A stretch of DNA of 64,000 nucleotides from Stenotrophomonas sp. SAU14A_NAIMI4_5 (GTDB lineage Bacteria > Pseudomonadota > Gammaproteobacteria > Xanthomonadales > Xanthomonadaceae), in the NCBI RefSeq assembly GCF_003086795.1, contig NZ_CP026003.1, positions 3,088,579 through 3,152,578 of the forward strand. Direction: 5' to 3'. This document shows, piece after piece, positions 17,029 through 25,261 of this stretch (positions within the stretch are counted from its first letter, which is position 1; each line of letters opens with the position of its first letter). Both the position numbers and the translations under genes were made by a program. A model generated the notes under the pieces. The model was not told where the DNA came from, did no database searches, and was given only the letters and a program-made list of their open reading frames with translations.

Positions 17029-19134
17029 GTGACCCGTACTCCCAAGATCGTGCTGCTGACCCTGGCCGTTTCGGCCGCGCTGGTCGGCTGCGGCAAGACC
17101 GATACCCCGGCAAAGGACGCCGCCGCCTCCACGCCGGCCGCCACCGAGCAGGCCACCGCCTACACGCTCGACGAAGCCAAGCTGCCGGCCTACAACGCCT
17201 TCCAGGCCAGCGACCTGGACAGCACGCTGGACGCCTGCGGCGCCTTCGGTGACTACGTCAACGGCAAGTGGCTGGCCGCCAATGAGATTCCGGGCGACCG
17301 CACCAGCTGGGGCGCCTTCACCATCCTCGACGAGCGTTCGGTAGCGGTGCAGCACCAGCTGGCCGAGCAGGTCGCCCAGGTCAAGAACCCGAACCACATC
17401 GAGAAGATCGTCGGCGACCTGTGGGCCACCGGCATGGACGAGGCCAAGATCAACGCCCAGGGCATCGAGCCGCTGAAGGCCGACCTGGCCGCCATCGACG
17501 GCCTGCAGGACAAGGCCGCCATCGCCGATTACCTGCGCACCAGCGCCGCCAAGGGTGAAAACATCCTGTTCGGCTTCGGCGCCGAAGCGGACTTCAAGAA
17601 CTCGGCCATGAACATGGCCTACGCCAGCCAGGGCGGCCTGGGCCTGCCGGACACCACCTACTACACCGACGCCAAGAATGCCGACAAGCTGAAGGCCTAC
17701 CAGGCGCACGTCGCCAAGGTGCTGGAACTGTCGGGCGTGGCCGCTGCCGACGCCGCCAAGCAGGCCGAGGACGTGGTCAAGTTCGAGACCCGCCTGGCCA
17801 AGGCCTCCAAGTCGCGCGTGGAACTGTCGCGCAACGTCGAGCTGTTCTACAACCCGCTCACCCTGGCCGACGCCGACAAGCTGACCCCGAACTTCAGCTG
17901 GACCGAGTTCTTCAAGTCGCAGGGCGTTGCCGCACCGGAGAAGTTCTCGCTGGCCATGCCGGCCTTCCACGAGGAAGTGAGCAAGGCACTGGGCGACACC
18001 GACCCGTCGGTCTGGCGCGCCTACCTGCGCTTCCACACCGTCGACGGCGCTTCGCCGTACCTGGCTGACGCGTTCGTGCAGGAGAACTACGAGTTCTACG
18101 GCAAGACCCTCAATGGCCAGAAGGAACAGAAGCCGCGTTGGAAGCGCGTGCTGGGCACCATCGAGAACGACGCCGGCGAAGCTTTCGGCCAGCTGTACGT
18201 GAAGGTTGCCTTCTCGCCGGAAGCCAAGGCGAAGATGGAAGAACTGGTGAAGAACCTGGCCGCCTCGCTGAAGGAACGCATCCAGGGCCTGAGCTGGATG
18301 AGCGACGAAACCAAGGCCAAGGCCATCGCCAAGTGGGAAACCTTCACCCCGAAGATCGGTTACCCGGACAAGTGGCGTGACTGGGCCGGCCTGCAGACCC
18401 AGCGCGACAGCTACCTGGGCAACGTGCGCGCCGCCAACGAGTTCAACTACAAGTTCAACCTGTCCAAGGTCGGCAAGCCGGTGGACAAGACCGAGTGGGG
18501 CATGACCCCGCAGACCGTCAACGCCTACTACAACCCGCTGCAGAACGAGATCGTGTTCCCGGCCGCCATCCTGCAGCCGCCGTTCTTCGACCCGAAGGCC
18601 GACGACGCGCTGAACTACGGCGGCATCGGCGCGGTGATCGGCCACGAAATGACCCACGGTTACGACGACCAGGGCGCACGCTTCGGGCCGAGCGGCAACC
18701 TGGAAGACTGGTGGACCCCGGCTGACAAGAAGAACTTCGAAGGCCTGACCGGCAAGCTGGTCAAGCAGTTCGACCAGTACAAGGTCGACGGCCAGGCAGT
18801 GAATGGCCACCTGACCCTGGGCGAGAACATCGCCGACCTGGGTGGCCTGGCCACCGCCTACGACGCCCTGCAGAAGGCCACCGCCGGCAAGGAAGATCCG
18901 AAGGTCGACGGCTTCACCCGCGACCAGCGCTTCTTCTTCAACTGGGCCACCGTGTGGCGCACCAAGTACACCGCGGAAAACGCCAAGGTCCGCCTGGCCA
19001 CAGACCCGCACGCCCCGGCGCAGTTCCGTGCCATGGGTGCGCCGTCGAACCTGCCGACCTTCGCCGCTGCGTTCCAGTGCAAGGCCGGCTCGCCGATGGC
19101 CCGCACCGGCGACCAGCAGGTGGTGATCTGGTAA
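17029..19134 (+). CDS. M13-family metallopeptidase, lipoprotein (PepO/neprilysin-like)
   Basis: I choose the GTG start at 17029, preceded by CTGGAGG, because it opens a lipoprotein signal with lipobox LVGC (Cys21); the longer open frame upstream lacks sense. The 701-residue enzyme has all M13 hallmarks: zinc motif HEMTH (residues 539-543), third ligand in GENIAD (Glu599), substrate-binding NAYYNP, the transition-state His in DPHAPAQFR and a C-terminus ending QQVVIW. It would cut small peptides in the periplasm, anchored to a membrane. An inactive-looking paralogue lies directly downstream. Confidence 0.94.
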   Translation: MTRTPKIVLLTLAVSAALVGCGKTDTPAKDAAASTPAATEQATAYTLDEAKLPAYNAFQASDLDSTLDACGAFGDYVNGKWLAANEIPGDRTSWGAFTILDERSVAVQHQLAEQVAQVKNPNHIEKIVGDLWATGMDEAKINAQGIEPLKADLAAIDGLQDKAAIADYLRTSAAKGENILFGFGAEADFKNSAMNMAYASQGGLGLPDTTYYTDAKNADKLKAYQAHVAKVLELSGVAAADAAKQAEDVVKFETRLAKASKSRVELSRNVELFYNPLTLADADKLTPNFSWTEFFKSQGVAAPEKFSLAMPAFHEEVSKALGDTDPSVWRAYLRFHTVDGASPYLADAFVQENYEFYGKTLNGQKEQKPRWKRVLGTIENDAGEAFGQLYVKVAFSPEAKAKMEELVKNLAASLKERIQGLSWMSDETKAKAIAKWETFTPKIGYPDKWRDWAGLQTQRDSYLGNVRAANEFNYKFNLSKVGKPVDKTEWGMTPQTVNAYYNPLQNEIVFPAAILQPPFFDPKADDALNYGGIGAVIGHEMTHGYDDQGARFGPSGNLEDWWTPADKKNFEGLTGKLVKQFDQYKVDGQAVNGHLTLGENIADLGGLATAYDALQKATAGKEDPKVDGFTRDQRFFFNWATVWRTKYTAENAKVRLATDPHAPAQFRAMGAPSNLPTFAAAFQCKAGSPMARTGDQQVVIW

Positions 19135-19161
19135 GCCGCGGCTGACGCCAAGGTAGACCTT

Positions 19162-19194
19162 CAAAGGCCCGGGATTTCCCGGGCCTTTGCTTTT
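19162..19194 (+). terminator. Intrinsic terminator after the M13 peptidase
   Basis: CAAAGGCCCGGG pairs with CCCGGGCCTTTG around an ATTT loop (19162-19189), followed by CTTTT. It lies 27 bp after the stop. Confidence 0.85.
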
Positions 19195-19197
19195 GGC

Positions 19198-19543
19198 GGG
19201 GTCGGATCCCCTGCGCGCAGCGCGAGGGCTCTGACCCCATGCAGGTGACACCATCCACGCATGGCGTGGATCTACTGGCCATGCCACCCGGTAGCGCCGG
19301 CGGCGCTGACCGGGGTCGGATCCCTTGCGCGCAGCGCGGGGGCTCTGACCCCATGCAGGTGACACCATCCACGCATGGCGTGGATCTACTGGCCACGCCA
19401 CCCGGTAGTGCCGGCGGCGCTGACCGGGGTCGGATCCCTCGCGCGCAGCGCGAGGGCTCTGACCCCATGCAGGTGACACCATCCACGCATGGCGTGGATC
19501 TACTGGCCACACCACCCGGTAGCGCCGGGCCATGCCCGGCAGA
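19198..19543. repeat. Triplicated 114-bp tandem repeat containing REP-like palindromes
   Basis: Three nearly identical units begin at 19198, 19312 and 19426 (period 114 bp). Each holds a GGGGTCGGATCC...GGGCTCTGACCCC palindrome, then ATCCACGCATGGCGTGGATC (a SMAG-type arm followed by TAC, read in reverse) and a GGTAGCGCCGG head. The tail of the third unit changes into a full SMAG palindrome (GGTAGCGCCGGGCCATGCCC). The array fills most of the 491-bp gene-free gap between the two M13 genes; open frames across it repeat the same peptide and are not genes. Confidence 0.85.
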
Positions 19544-19625
19544 AGCCGCGTGACGCATGCATCCCGTGCCCATGCACGGCTTGCTATAGTTCGCCCGCCC
19601 TCAATCCATCACGGATTCGTTCTAC

Positions 19626-21632
19626 ATGCCCAATTTCCGTCCGCTTGCCGTCGCCCTGGGTATCAGCCTGGCGACCCTGGTCCCGACCCACGATGCGTTC
19701 GCTGCCAAGAAGAAGGCCGTGCGCGCCCCGGCCGTCAGCGCCCAGTGCAGCGATTTCTACGATGCCACCAACGCGGACTGGCTGAAGGCCAACCCGGTGC
19801 CGCAGTCCGGCGCCGCCACCGCGCTGGGCCAGCTGGTCGACCGCAGCCGCCAGCAGCAGCGTGAACTGCTGGACGCCTCGATGAAGGCGCCGCAGGGCAA
19901 CGTGCAGAAGCTGCTGGGCGACTTCTGGGCCAGCGGCCTGGACGAAGCCGCAGTGGAAGCCGATGGCTCCAACCCGATCGCCCCGCTGCTTACCCGCATC
20001 AACGCGATCAAGAAGGCCAAGGACGTCCCGGCCTCGATCGCCGCACTGCACCAGGTCGGCATCCCGGTGGCCTTCAACTTCGGCCCGGACGTGGACCTGA
20101 AGGCGCTGGACCGCCACATCGGCTACTTCATGCAGGGCGGCATGGGCCTGCCCGACCCGGCGTTCTACACCCGTACCGACGCCGACACCGTGGCCCTGAT
20201 GGGCCGCTACCGCAACTACGTCAAGCAGATCCTGGCCCTGACCGGTACCCCGGCGGCCAAGCTGGATGCCGAGTCGCAGTCGGTGATCGAACTGGAAACC
20301 GAACTGGCCCGCAACGCGCAGTCGCTGGCCGGCATCAACAACCCGTTCAACAACTACGCGCCGATCTCGACCAAGGATCTCAACAGCCGCTACCGCAACC
20401 TGCAGCTGGATGCCTTCCTGAAGGCGCAGGGCGTGAACGACGACCTGGTCTCGCTGGCCGACCCGGGCCTTTTCAAGCAGCTCGACACGATGGTCACCAA
20501 GCTCAAGCCGGAACAGTGGAAGGCCTACCTGCGCTGGCGCGTGGGCGACTCGATGGCGCCGTACCTGTCCAAGGCCTACCGTGACGCCGAGTTCGAATTC
20601 CGCGGCCGCGTGCTGCGCGGTGAGACCCTGCCCGCGCAGCGCTGGGAAAACGTGCTGGACGCCATCAACGTGGCCGCTGGCCCGATGGTCGGCCGCGAGT
20701 ATGCCGCCCGCTACCTGTCCGCCGAAGATCGACGCCAGGCGGCGTGGATCGTCGACAAGGTGCGCGAAGTGCAGATCGAGGCCGTCAAGAACAACACCTG
20801 GATGAGCGCCGAGGCCAAGGCCGAAGCACAGGCCAAGCTGGCCGCACTGAAGATCGAGATCGGCACCCCGCTGCGCGACCTGGATTACAGCGTGCAGCCG
20901 ATGGGCCGTGGCTCGTTCGGTGGCAACATGCTGATCGCTTCGACCTGGCGCCATCGCGAGGAAATGAAGCGCATCGGCAAGGGCAACGCCGACCGTCGCT
21001 GGGACGTGCTGCCGCAGCAGCCGTCGCTGGCCTACGACCTGGCGCAGAACCGCCTGATCGTCACTGCCGCGATCCTGCAGGGCCCGGTGTTCAACGCCAA
21101 GGCCGACGCCGCCGACAAGTTCGGCAGCTTCGGTGGCCTGGTCGGCCACGAACTGAACCGTGCCATCGACGCCAAGGGCGCCCTGGTCGATGCCAAGGGT
21201 GAACTGCGCAGCTGGTGGACCCCGGCCGACAAGACCGCCTGGTCCCTGCTCGGCAGCCGCGTGGCCGCGCAGTACGGTGCCTACGACTTCCCGGGCGTGA
21301 AGGGTGCAAAGGTCAACGGCACGCTGACCCAGGAAGAGAACCTGGCCGACATCGCCGGCCTGGAACTGGCCTGGGCGGCGTACACCGCGCAGGAACCGAA
21401 GGCCACGCCGGCGCAGCAGCAGGGCTTCTTCCGCGCCTGGGCCGCCCTGTGGCCGCAGCAGCTGTCGCCGAACGAGGCCGCACGCCGCCTGACCGCCGAC
21501 ATCCGTGCACCGGGTCGCTGGCGCACCAACGGCCCGCTGTCGAACCTGCCGGCCTTCGGCGCGACCTTCAGCTGCAAGGCCGGCCAGCCGATGCAGCGCA
21601 CCGACGCCGAGCAGATCAAGGTCTGGCGCTGA
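19626..21632 (+). CDS. M13-family peptidase paralogue with degenerate active site (putative pseudoenzyme)
   Basis: The 668-residue protein aligns along its length with the M13 peptidase upstream but has a plain signal peptide (cleavage near DAFAAK) in place of a lipobox. Its zinc motif is HELNR (residues 508-512), so the second zinc His is Arg. The substrate motif NAYYNP has become LAYDLA, and the catalytic His of HAPxxFR is Arg (RAPGRWR). The third zinc-ligand motif ENLAD (Glu571) and the overall fold signature are kept. Proteolysis is unlikely; a binding or regulatory role is inferred. A terminator follows. Confidence 0.85.
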   Translation: MPNFRPLAVALGISLATLVPTHDAFAAKKKAVRAPAVSAQCSDFYDATNADWLKANPVPQSGAATALGQLVDRSRQQQRELLDASMKAPQGNVQKLLGDFWASGLDEAAVEADGSNPIAPLLTRINAIKKAKDVPASIAALHQVGIPVAFNFGPDVDLKALDRHIGYFMQGGMGLPDPAFYTRTDADTVALMGRYRNYVKQILALTGTPAAKLDAESQSVIELETELARNAQSLAGINNPFNNYAPISTKDLNSRYRNLQLDAFLKAQGVNDDLVSLADPGLFKQLDTMVTKLKPEQWKAYLRWRVGDSMAPYLSKAYRDAEFEFRGRVLRGETLPAQRWENVLDAINVAAGPMVGREYAARYLSAEDRRQAAWIVDKVREVQIEAVKNNTWMSAEAKAEAQAKLAALKIEIGTPLRDLDYSVQPMGRGSFGGNMLIASTWRHREEMKRIGKGNADRRWDVLPQQPSLAYDLAQNRLIVTAAILQGPVFNAKADAADKFGSFGGLVGHELNRAIDAKGALVDAKGELRSWWTPADKTAWSLLGSRVAAQYGAYDFPGVKGAKVNGTLTQEENLADIAGLELAWAAYTAQEPKATPAQQQGFFRAWAALWPQQLSPNEAARRLTADIRAPGRWRTNGPLSNLPAFGATFSCKAGQPMQRTDAEQIKVWR

Positions 21633-21657
21633 ACCTGGCCGTGGTGCGGTAACGAAG

Positions 21658-21680
21658 AAGGCGCCTGAGGGCGCCTTTTT
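21658..21680 (+). terminator. Intrinsic terminator after the degenerate M13 gene
   Basis: AAGGCGCC pairs with GGCGCCTT and is followed by a T run (five Ts, 21676-21680). It lies 25 bp after the stop. Confidence 0.85.
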
Positions 21681-21696
21681 CGTGGGCGGCACCTGC

Positions 21697-21725
21697 AAAA
21701 AAAGACCCCGGCAGATGCCGGGGTC
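21697..21725 (-). terminator. Intrinsic terminator of the downstream Oar-type receptor
   Basis: On the minus strand a GACCCCGGCATCTGCCGGGGTC hairpin (21704-21725) is followed by seven T residues (A run at 21697-21703 on the plus strand). It ends the receptor gene transcribed leftward, 32 bp past its stop. Confidence 0.88.
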
Positions 21726-21757
21726 AAATGTCCTGCTGAAAGAGAGCGGCTTCTACA

Positions 21758-24700
21758 TCAGAAGTCGTAGGACGCGGTCAGGCGAACCGAACGCGGCGCC
21801 GTGTAGTAGGTGCCGATGCCATAGGTGTTGGAGATCGTGTGCTGACCCGATTCATACGACGGATCGGACTGCAGCTGGCGACGCTGGTTGAGCACGTTGA
21901 ACACGTCCAGGCCGAAAGCCAGCTTGTGGTCGGCAAAGGTCGGGCGATACATCACGCCCAGATCCAGGCGATAGGTCCACGGCTGGCGGCCGGCATCACC
22001 CGGACGCGACGGCTGGCCGTTGCAGTAGTGGTACGCCGACTCATAGCCGATCGGATCGCTGCCATCCGCGCCGTAGTAACCCAGGCAGCTCTTCGGCATG
22101 CCCGAAGAGATGAGCATGGTGGCCGACGCCGTCCACTCATCGTTGAACTGGTACGCGCCGTAGCCCTTCAGCTGGTGGCGACGATCGTTGGCCAGGTAGC
22201 CACCGGCGTACTCCATCAGGTAGTAGGAATCCCAGTCCTGGGTCTTGGACACGTCATCCTGGCCGATGTCCGACTTGACCTGGCCCTCGGTGTTGCCGAA
22301 GTTGCGCGACCAGGTGTAATCCAGGCGGCCGTACCACTTGTCGCTCAGCGGATGTTCGATGAACAGATCAACTGCGACGTAGCTTCGCTTGGCCTTGTTG
22401 CCGTTGTAGCCCCAGTCCGACGAGCTCATCTGCACCGGGGTGTAGCCCGAACCATCGGCGTGCTTGACCATGAAGGTGTTGGTCTTGCCCGGGTTGAAGA
22501 TCACGCAGCCCGGCACTTCCACGCCGCTTGAATCAATCCCCATCGATTCGAGCTTGGCGTTGATCTGGTCGGAATCGCAGGTGTCGTCGATGGCCGCCTG
22601 CAGGCGACGGTAGGTGAACTTGGCACCGGTGTTCCAGGACGAACCCAGGGTCTTCTCGAAGCCCATGATGAATTCATCCTGGTACTGCGACTTCAGGTCG
22701 GTCGGTGCCACCGACAGCGGGTCCGGCGCAATGCCGTACTCGTCGTTGGTCGACACCGGGCCCGGGCCCAGCGCGGTCAGGTCGGTCGGGTTGCCGTCGG
22801 CATCGATGCCACCGTAGGTGAAGTACTCACGGGTATAGGTCGATGCCGATGCGCCACGGATCGCCACGCTGTTGGGCAGTGCCAGGTAGTAGCGGCCGAG
22901 GTTGGCGAACACCTTCAGCGACGAATCACCGAAGACGTCCCAGCTGGCGCCCAGGCGCGGGGCCCACTGGTCACCGCTCTCGACGTAGGCAACCGCCGAG
23001 CTGTTGTAGTTGGTGAACTTGTCGTTGCGCAGGCCCAGGGTCAGCAGCACGTTCGGGCTGACCTGCCAGCGGTCTTCCAGGTAATAGGCCTTCTGTTCCA
23101 CCGACATGCTGGTGGTGGTGGAGAAGATGTACTTCTGCACGTAGTAGCCATCACCGCCCGGCGCAGCAATATCGAACGCCGGTGCCGGCGACGAACCCGG
23201 CGCGATGCGCGAATAGATCCAGGCGTAGCCCGGGCCGGTCATCGCCTGCCCTTCGTTGTGGCCCTGGTAGGTCATGTTGTCGATGCCGGCGGTCAGCTCG
23301 TGGCTGCCGATGCGGTACTGCAGGTCCACGCGCAGGCCACGGGTCTTGCTGCCTGCATCGGGCGACTTGGTGTAGAGCGCGGTCTGGTCGTTGCGGACCG
23401 GGGTACCACCGGTGATCGACGGATCCTGGTTGGTCGGGCCGCTGATGTAGGCGTTGGCCGAATCCTGCGGATTGAACTCCAGGTTGGATTCCTTGCTGCG
23501 TCCCCACACCGCGCTCAGGGTCAGATCATCGGTCAGGTACCCGGTGTACTTGAAGATGTCGAACTCGTCCTTGAGCTTGGTCGTGTTGGCGAAAGTGCCG
23601 GTACGCTCGCCCTCGCTCATTGTGTCGTAGTCGAAATCGCGGTAGTAGCTGCCGTAGCGGTCCGTGTTCTCGACACGGGTGTACTCCAGCGTGTTGCTGT
23701 CGTTGATGTTCCAGTCGATCTTGCCGTAGAACTTCGGCGTGTCGTAGGTGTAGTGGCTGCGGACCTGCTGCGCGGCTTCACCGGCGCTGGTGGAAACGCC
23801 TTCGGTGCGATCCTTCTCGGCGGCGAGGTGGATGAACAGACGGTCCTCGATCAGCGGGCCGCTGACATAGCCGCTGTAGGAGGTGCGGGTCGCCTTGTCG
23901 CCCTTGCGCGAGCGGTACAGGGAGCCGGCCACGGTGCCGGTGTCATCCTCGAGCTCGAACCCCGGAGGCGCGGTGTGATTGGGGTAGTAGATGTCGCGCG
24001 GCGATTCCGCCAGCGAGTCGGGCGACCAGGTGGTCTGGAAGCCGAACTTCCACTCGTTGGTGCCGCGCTTGCCCAGCTGGTTGATCACGCCACCGGTGGA
24101 GCGGCCGTAGCCCGCACCGTAGCCACCCATGAAGGTTTCCTGCTGGTCGATCGAGCCGTACGGCAGGCTCACACCGCCCATTGCGCTGAGCGGATTGGTC
24201 GCGTTGAAGCCGTTCAGGTAGTACGCGTTCTCGGTGACGCTGGAGCCGCCGAACGACAGCACCGAGCGCGAGCCGTTGGAGAACTCGCCGCTGCCGGCGA
24301 CCACGCCCGGCGCGAGCAGCGCGATGGCTTCGGCGCTGCGGCCCAGCGGCAGCACGTCCAGCTGTTCAGAGGTGATGACCGACTTGGAGACCGTGTTGGT
24401 CACGTCGATCTTCGGAATGTTGGCCGCAGTGACGTTCACGGCATCGAGGTTGGTGGCGCCGCCGCTGGCGGACTGGCCAAAGGAAACTTCCGTGCCGACG
24501 CCGACCTTCAGAAGTACGTTGTCACGCTTCTCGACCACCTGCCCGTCACGCTCGAGGCTGATGGAGTAACGGCCCACCGGCAGCGAGCCGAGGGTGTAGC
24601 GGCCGTTTGCATCGACGTTGGCGCTTCGCTTGAGGCCCGAATCACTCTGCACGACCACCGTGGCGCCTGCGGCGGCCGGGGCGTTGCCATACAGGGAACC

Positions 24701-24796
24701 GGTGGTGCTCTGCGCCGCTGCGGCGCCGACGAACGAGGTCAGGACAACGGCCAGTGCCGTGCGCTTCAGCCGGATGGCCGTCTTGCTATAGGACAT
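21758..24796 (-). CDS. Oar-type TonB-dependent receptor with carboxypeptidase regulatory-like domain (copy 1)
   Basis: The start at MSYSKTAIRLKRTAL (after AAGGAA) gives a signal peptide ending GAAAAQ. After it comes a carboxypeptidase regulatory-like domain (about residues 30-95, e.g. GRYTLGSLPVGRYSI), then a plug (NTVSKSVITSEQLDVLPLGR) and a very large barrel ending SVRLTASYDF; total 1012 residues. This architecture matches Oar/OmpA-like TonB receptors, implicated in outer-membrane protein or peptide handling in Xanthomonadaceae and myxobacteria. The gene just upstream on the same strand is a close paralogue. Substrate unknown. Confidence 0.93.
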   Translation of the reverse strand: MSYSKTAIRLKRTALAVVLTSFVGAAAAQSTTGSLYGNAPAAAGATVVVQSDSGLKRSANVDANGRYTLGSLPVGRYSISLERDGQVVEKRDNVLLKVGVGTEVSFGQSASGGATNLDAVNVTAANIPKIDVTNTVSKSVITSEQLDVLPLGRSAEAIALLAPGVVAGSGEFSNGSRSVLSFGGSSVTENAYYLNGFNATNPLSAMGGVSLPYGSIDQQETFMGGYGAGYGRSTGGVINQLGKRGTNEWKFGFQTTWSPDSLAESPRDIYYPNHTAPPGFELEDDTGTVAGSLYRSRKGDKATRTSYSGYVSGPLIEDRLFIHLAAEKDRTEGVSTSAGEAAQQVRSHYTYDTPKFYGKIDWNINDSNTLEYTRVENTDRYGSYYRDFDYDTMSEGERTGTFANTTKLKDEFDIFKYTGYLTDDLTLSAVWGRSKESNLEFNPQDSANAYISGPTNQDPSITGGTPVRNDQTALYTKSPDAGSKTRGLRVDLQYRIGSHELTAGIDNMTYQGHNEGQAMTGPGYAWIYSRIAPGSSPAPAFDIAAPGGDGYYVQKYIFSTTTSMSVEQKAYYLEDRWQVSPNVLLTLGLRNDKFTNYNSSAVAYVESGDQWAPRLGASWDVFGDSSLKVFANLGRYYLALPNSVAIRGASASTYTREYFTYGGIDADGNPTDLTALGPGPVSTNDEYGIAPDPLSVAPTDLKSQYQDEFIMGFEKTLGSSWNTGAKFTYRRLQAAIDDTCDSDQINAKLESMGIDSSGVEVPGCVIFNPGKTNTFMVKHADGSGYTPVQMSSSDWGYNGNKAKRSYVAVDLFIEHPLSDKWYGRLDYTWSRNFGNTEGQVKSDIGQDDVSKTQDWDSYYLMEYAGGYLANDRRHQLKGYGAYQFNDEWTASATMLISSGMPKSCLGYYGADGSDPIGYESAYHYCNGQPSRPGDAGRQPWTYRLDLGVMYRPTFADHKLAFGLDVFNVLNQRRQLQSDPSYESGQHTISNTYGIGTYYTAPRSVRLTASYDF

Positions 24797-25117
24797 GAAA
24801 TTTCCTTGTTTCGTGAAAAGACACACTTACGTTTCAGGCTCGCTGCATCAATGTTCGATCATGAAAACAGCTGAATAGGATATTAATTTCATAAAAGTTT
24901 AACTTGCAAGGCTTACTGGATGATATTTTATGTCGTTGATTTTATTGATTTTATTTTGATACAAACGAAAACATTCATTTACATTTCATTTAACTGAGAC
25001 ATTGCGGCATTCATTTGACCGCTTATGCGCGGCGCGGGCGCGCTGATTTCGAAAGATGCCACGAGCATTTACTTTCGTTTCCCCGCACTGGGCGGCGGCG
25101 CGAGGCGACAACGAAAA
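24797..25117 (-). promoter_or_regulatory. AT-rich promoter/leader region of Oar-type receptor copy 1
   Basis: This gene-free stretch includes 24870-25000, which is far AT-richer than anything nearby (runs such as TATTTTATGTCG and GATTTTATTTTGATAC). It must carry the promoter for the receptor starting at 24796; I cannot single out one -35/-10 pair. No open frame here looks coding. Confidence 0.5.
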
Positions 25118-25137
25118 AAGGCGCCCTGGGGCGCCTT
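25118..25137 (-). terminator. Second (distal) terminator after Oar-type receptor copy 2
   Basis: AAGGCGCC/GGCGCCTT arms around CTGG, with an A6 run on the plus-strand left side, i.e. a T tract for leftward transcription. Together with the hairpin at 25200-25219 it isolates copy 1 from read-through. Confidence 0.75.
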
Positions 25138-25193
25138 CGCTGGTGTGATGGGGTATCCGTGCCTGCCGTGGATCCATGCAGGCAGGTCGCTGG

Positions 25194-25219
25194 AAAAAGG
25201 GCCCTGACGGATCAGGGCC
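25194..25219 (-). terminator. Proximal intrinsic terminator after Oar-type receptor copy 2
   Basis: Read leftward, GGCCCTGA...TCAGGGCC (25200-25219) is followed by a C and five T residues. It lies 42 bp past the stop of the receptor. A further GCCTGC...GCAGGC hairpin lies at 25161-25183. Confidence 0.8.
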
Positions 25220-25261
25220 AAGCCAACCTTTGCGGAGAGAGAGAGCCGCTGTTCGCGCAGG

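Noticed and set aside
19239..19553. Open frames with perfect internal peptide repeats on both strands
   Set aside because: The peptide repetition is a by-product of the 114-bp tandem DNA repeat; no start signal or domain supports a gene.
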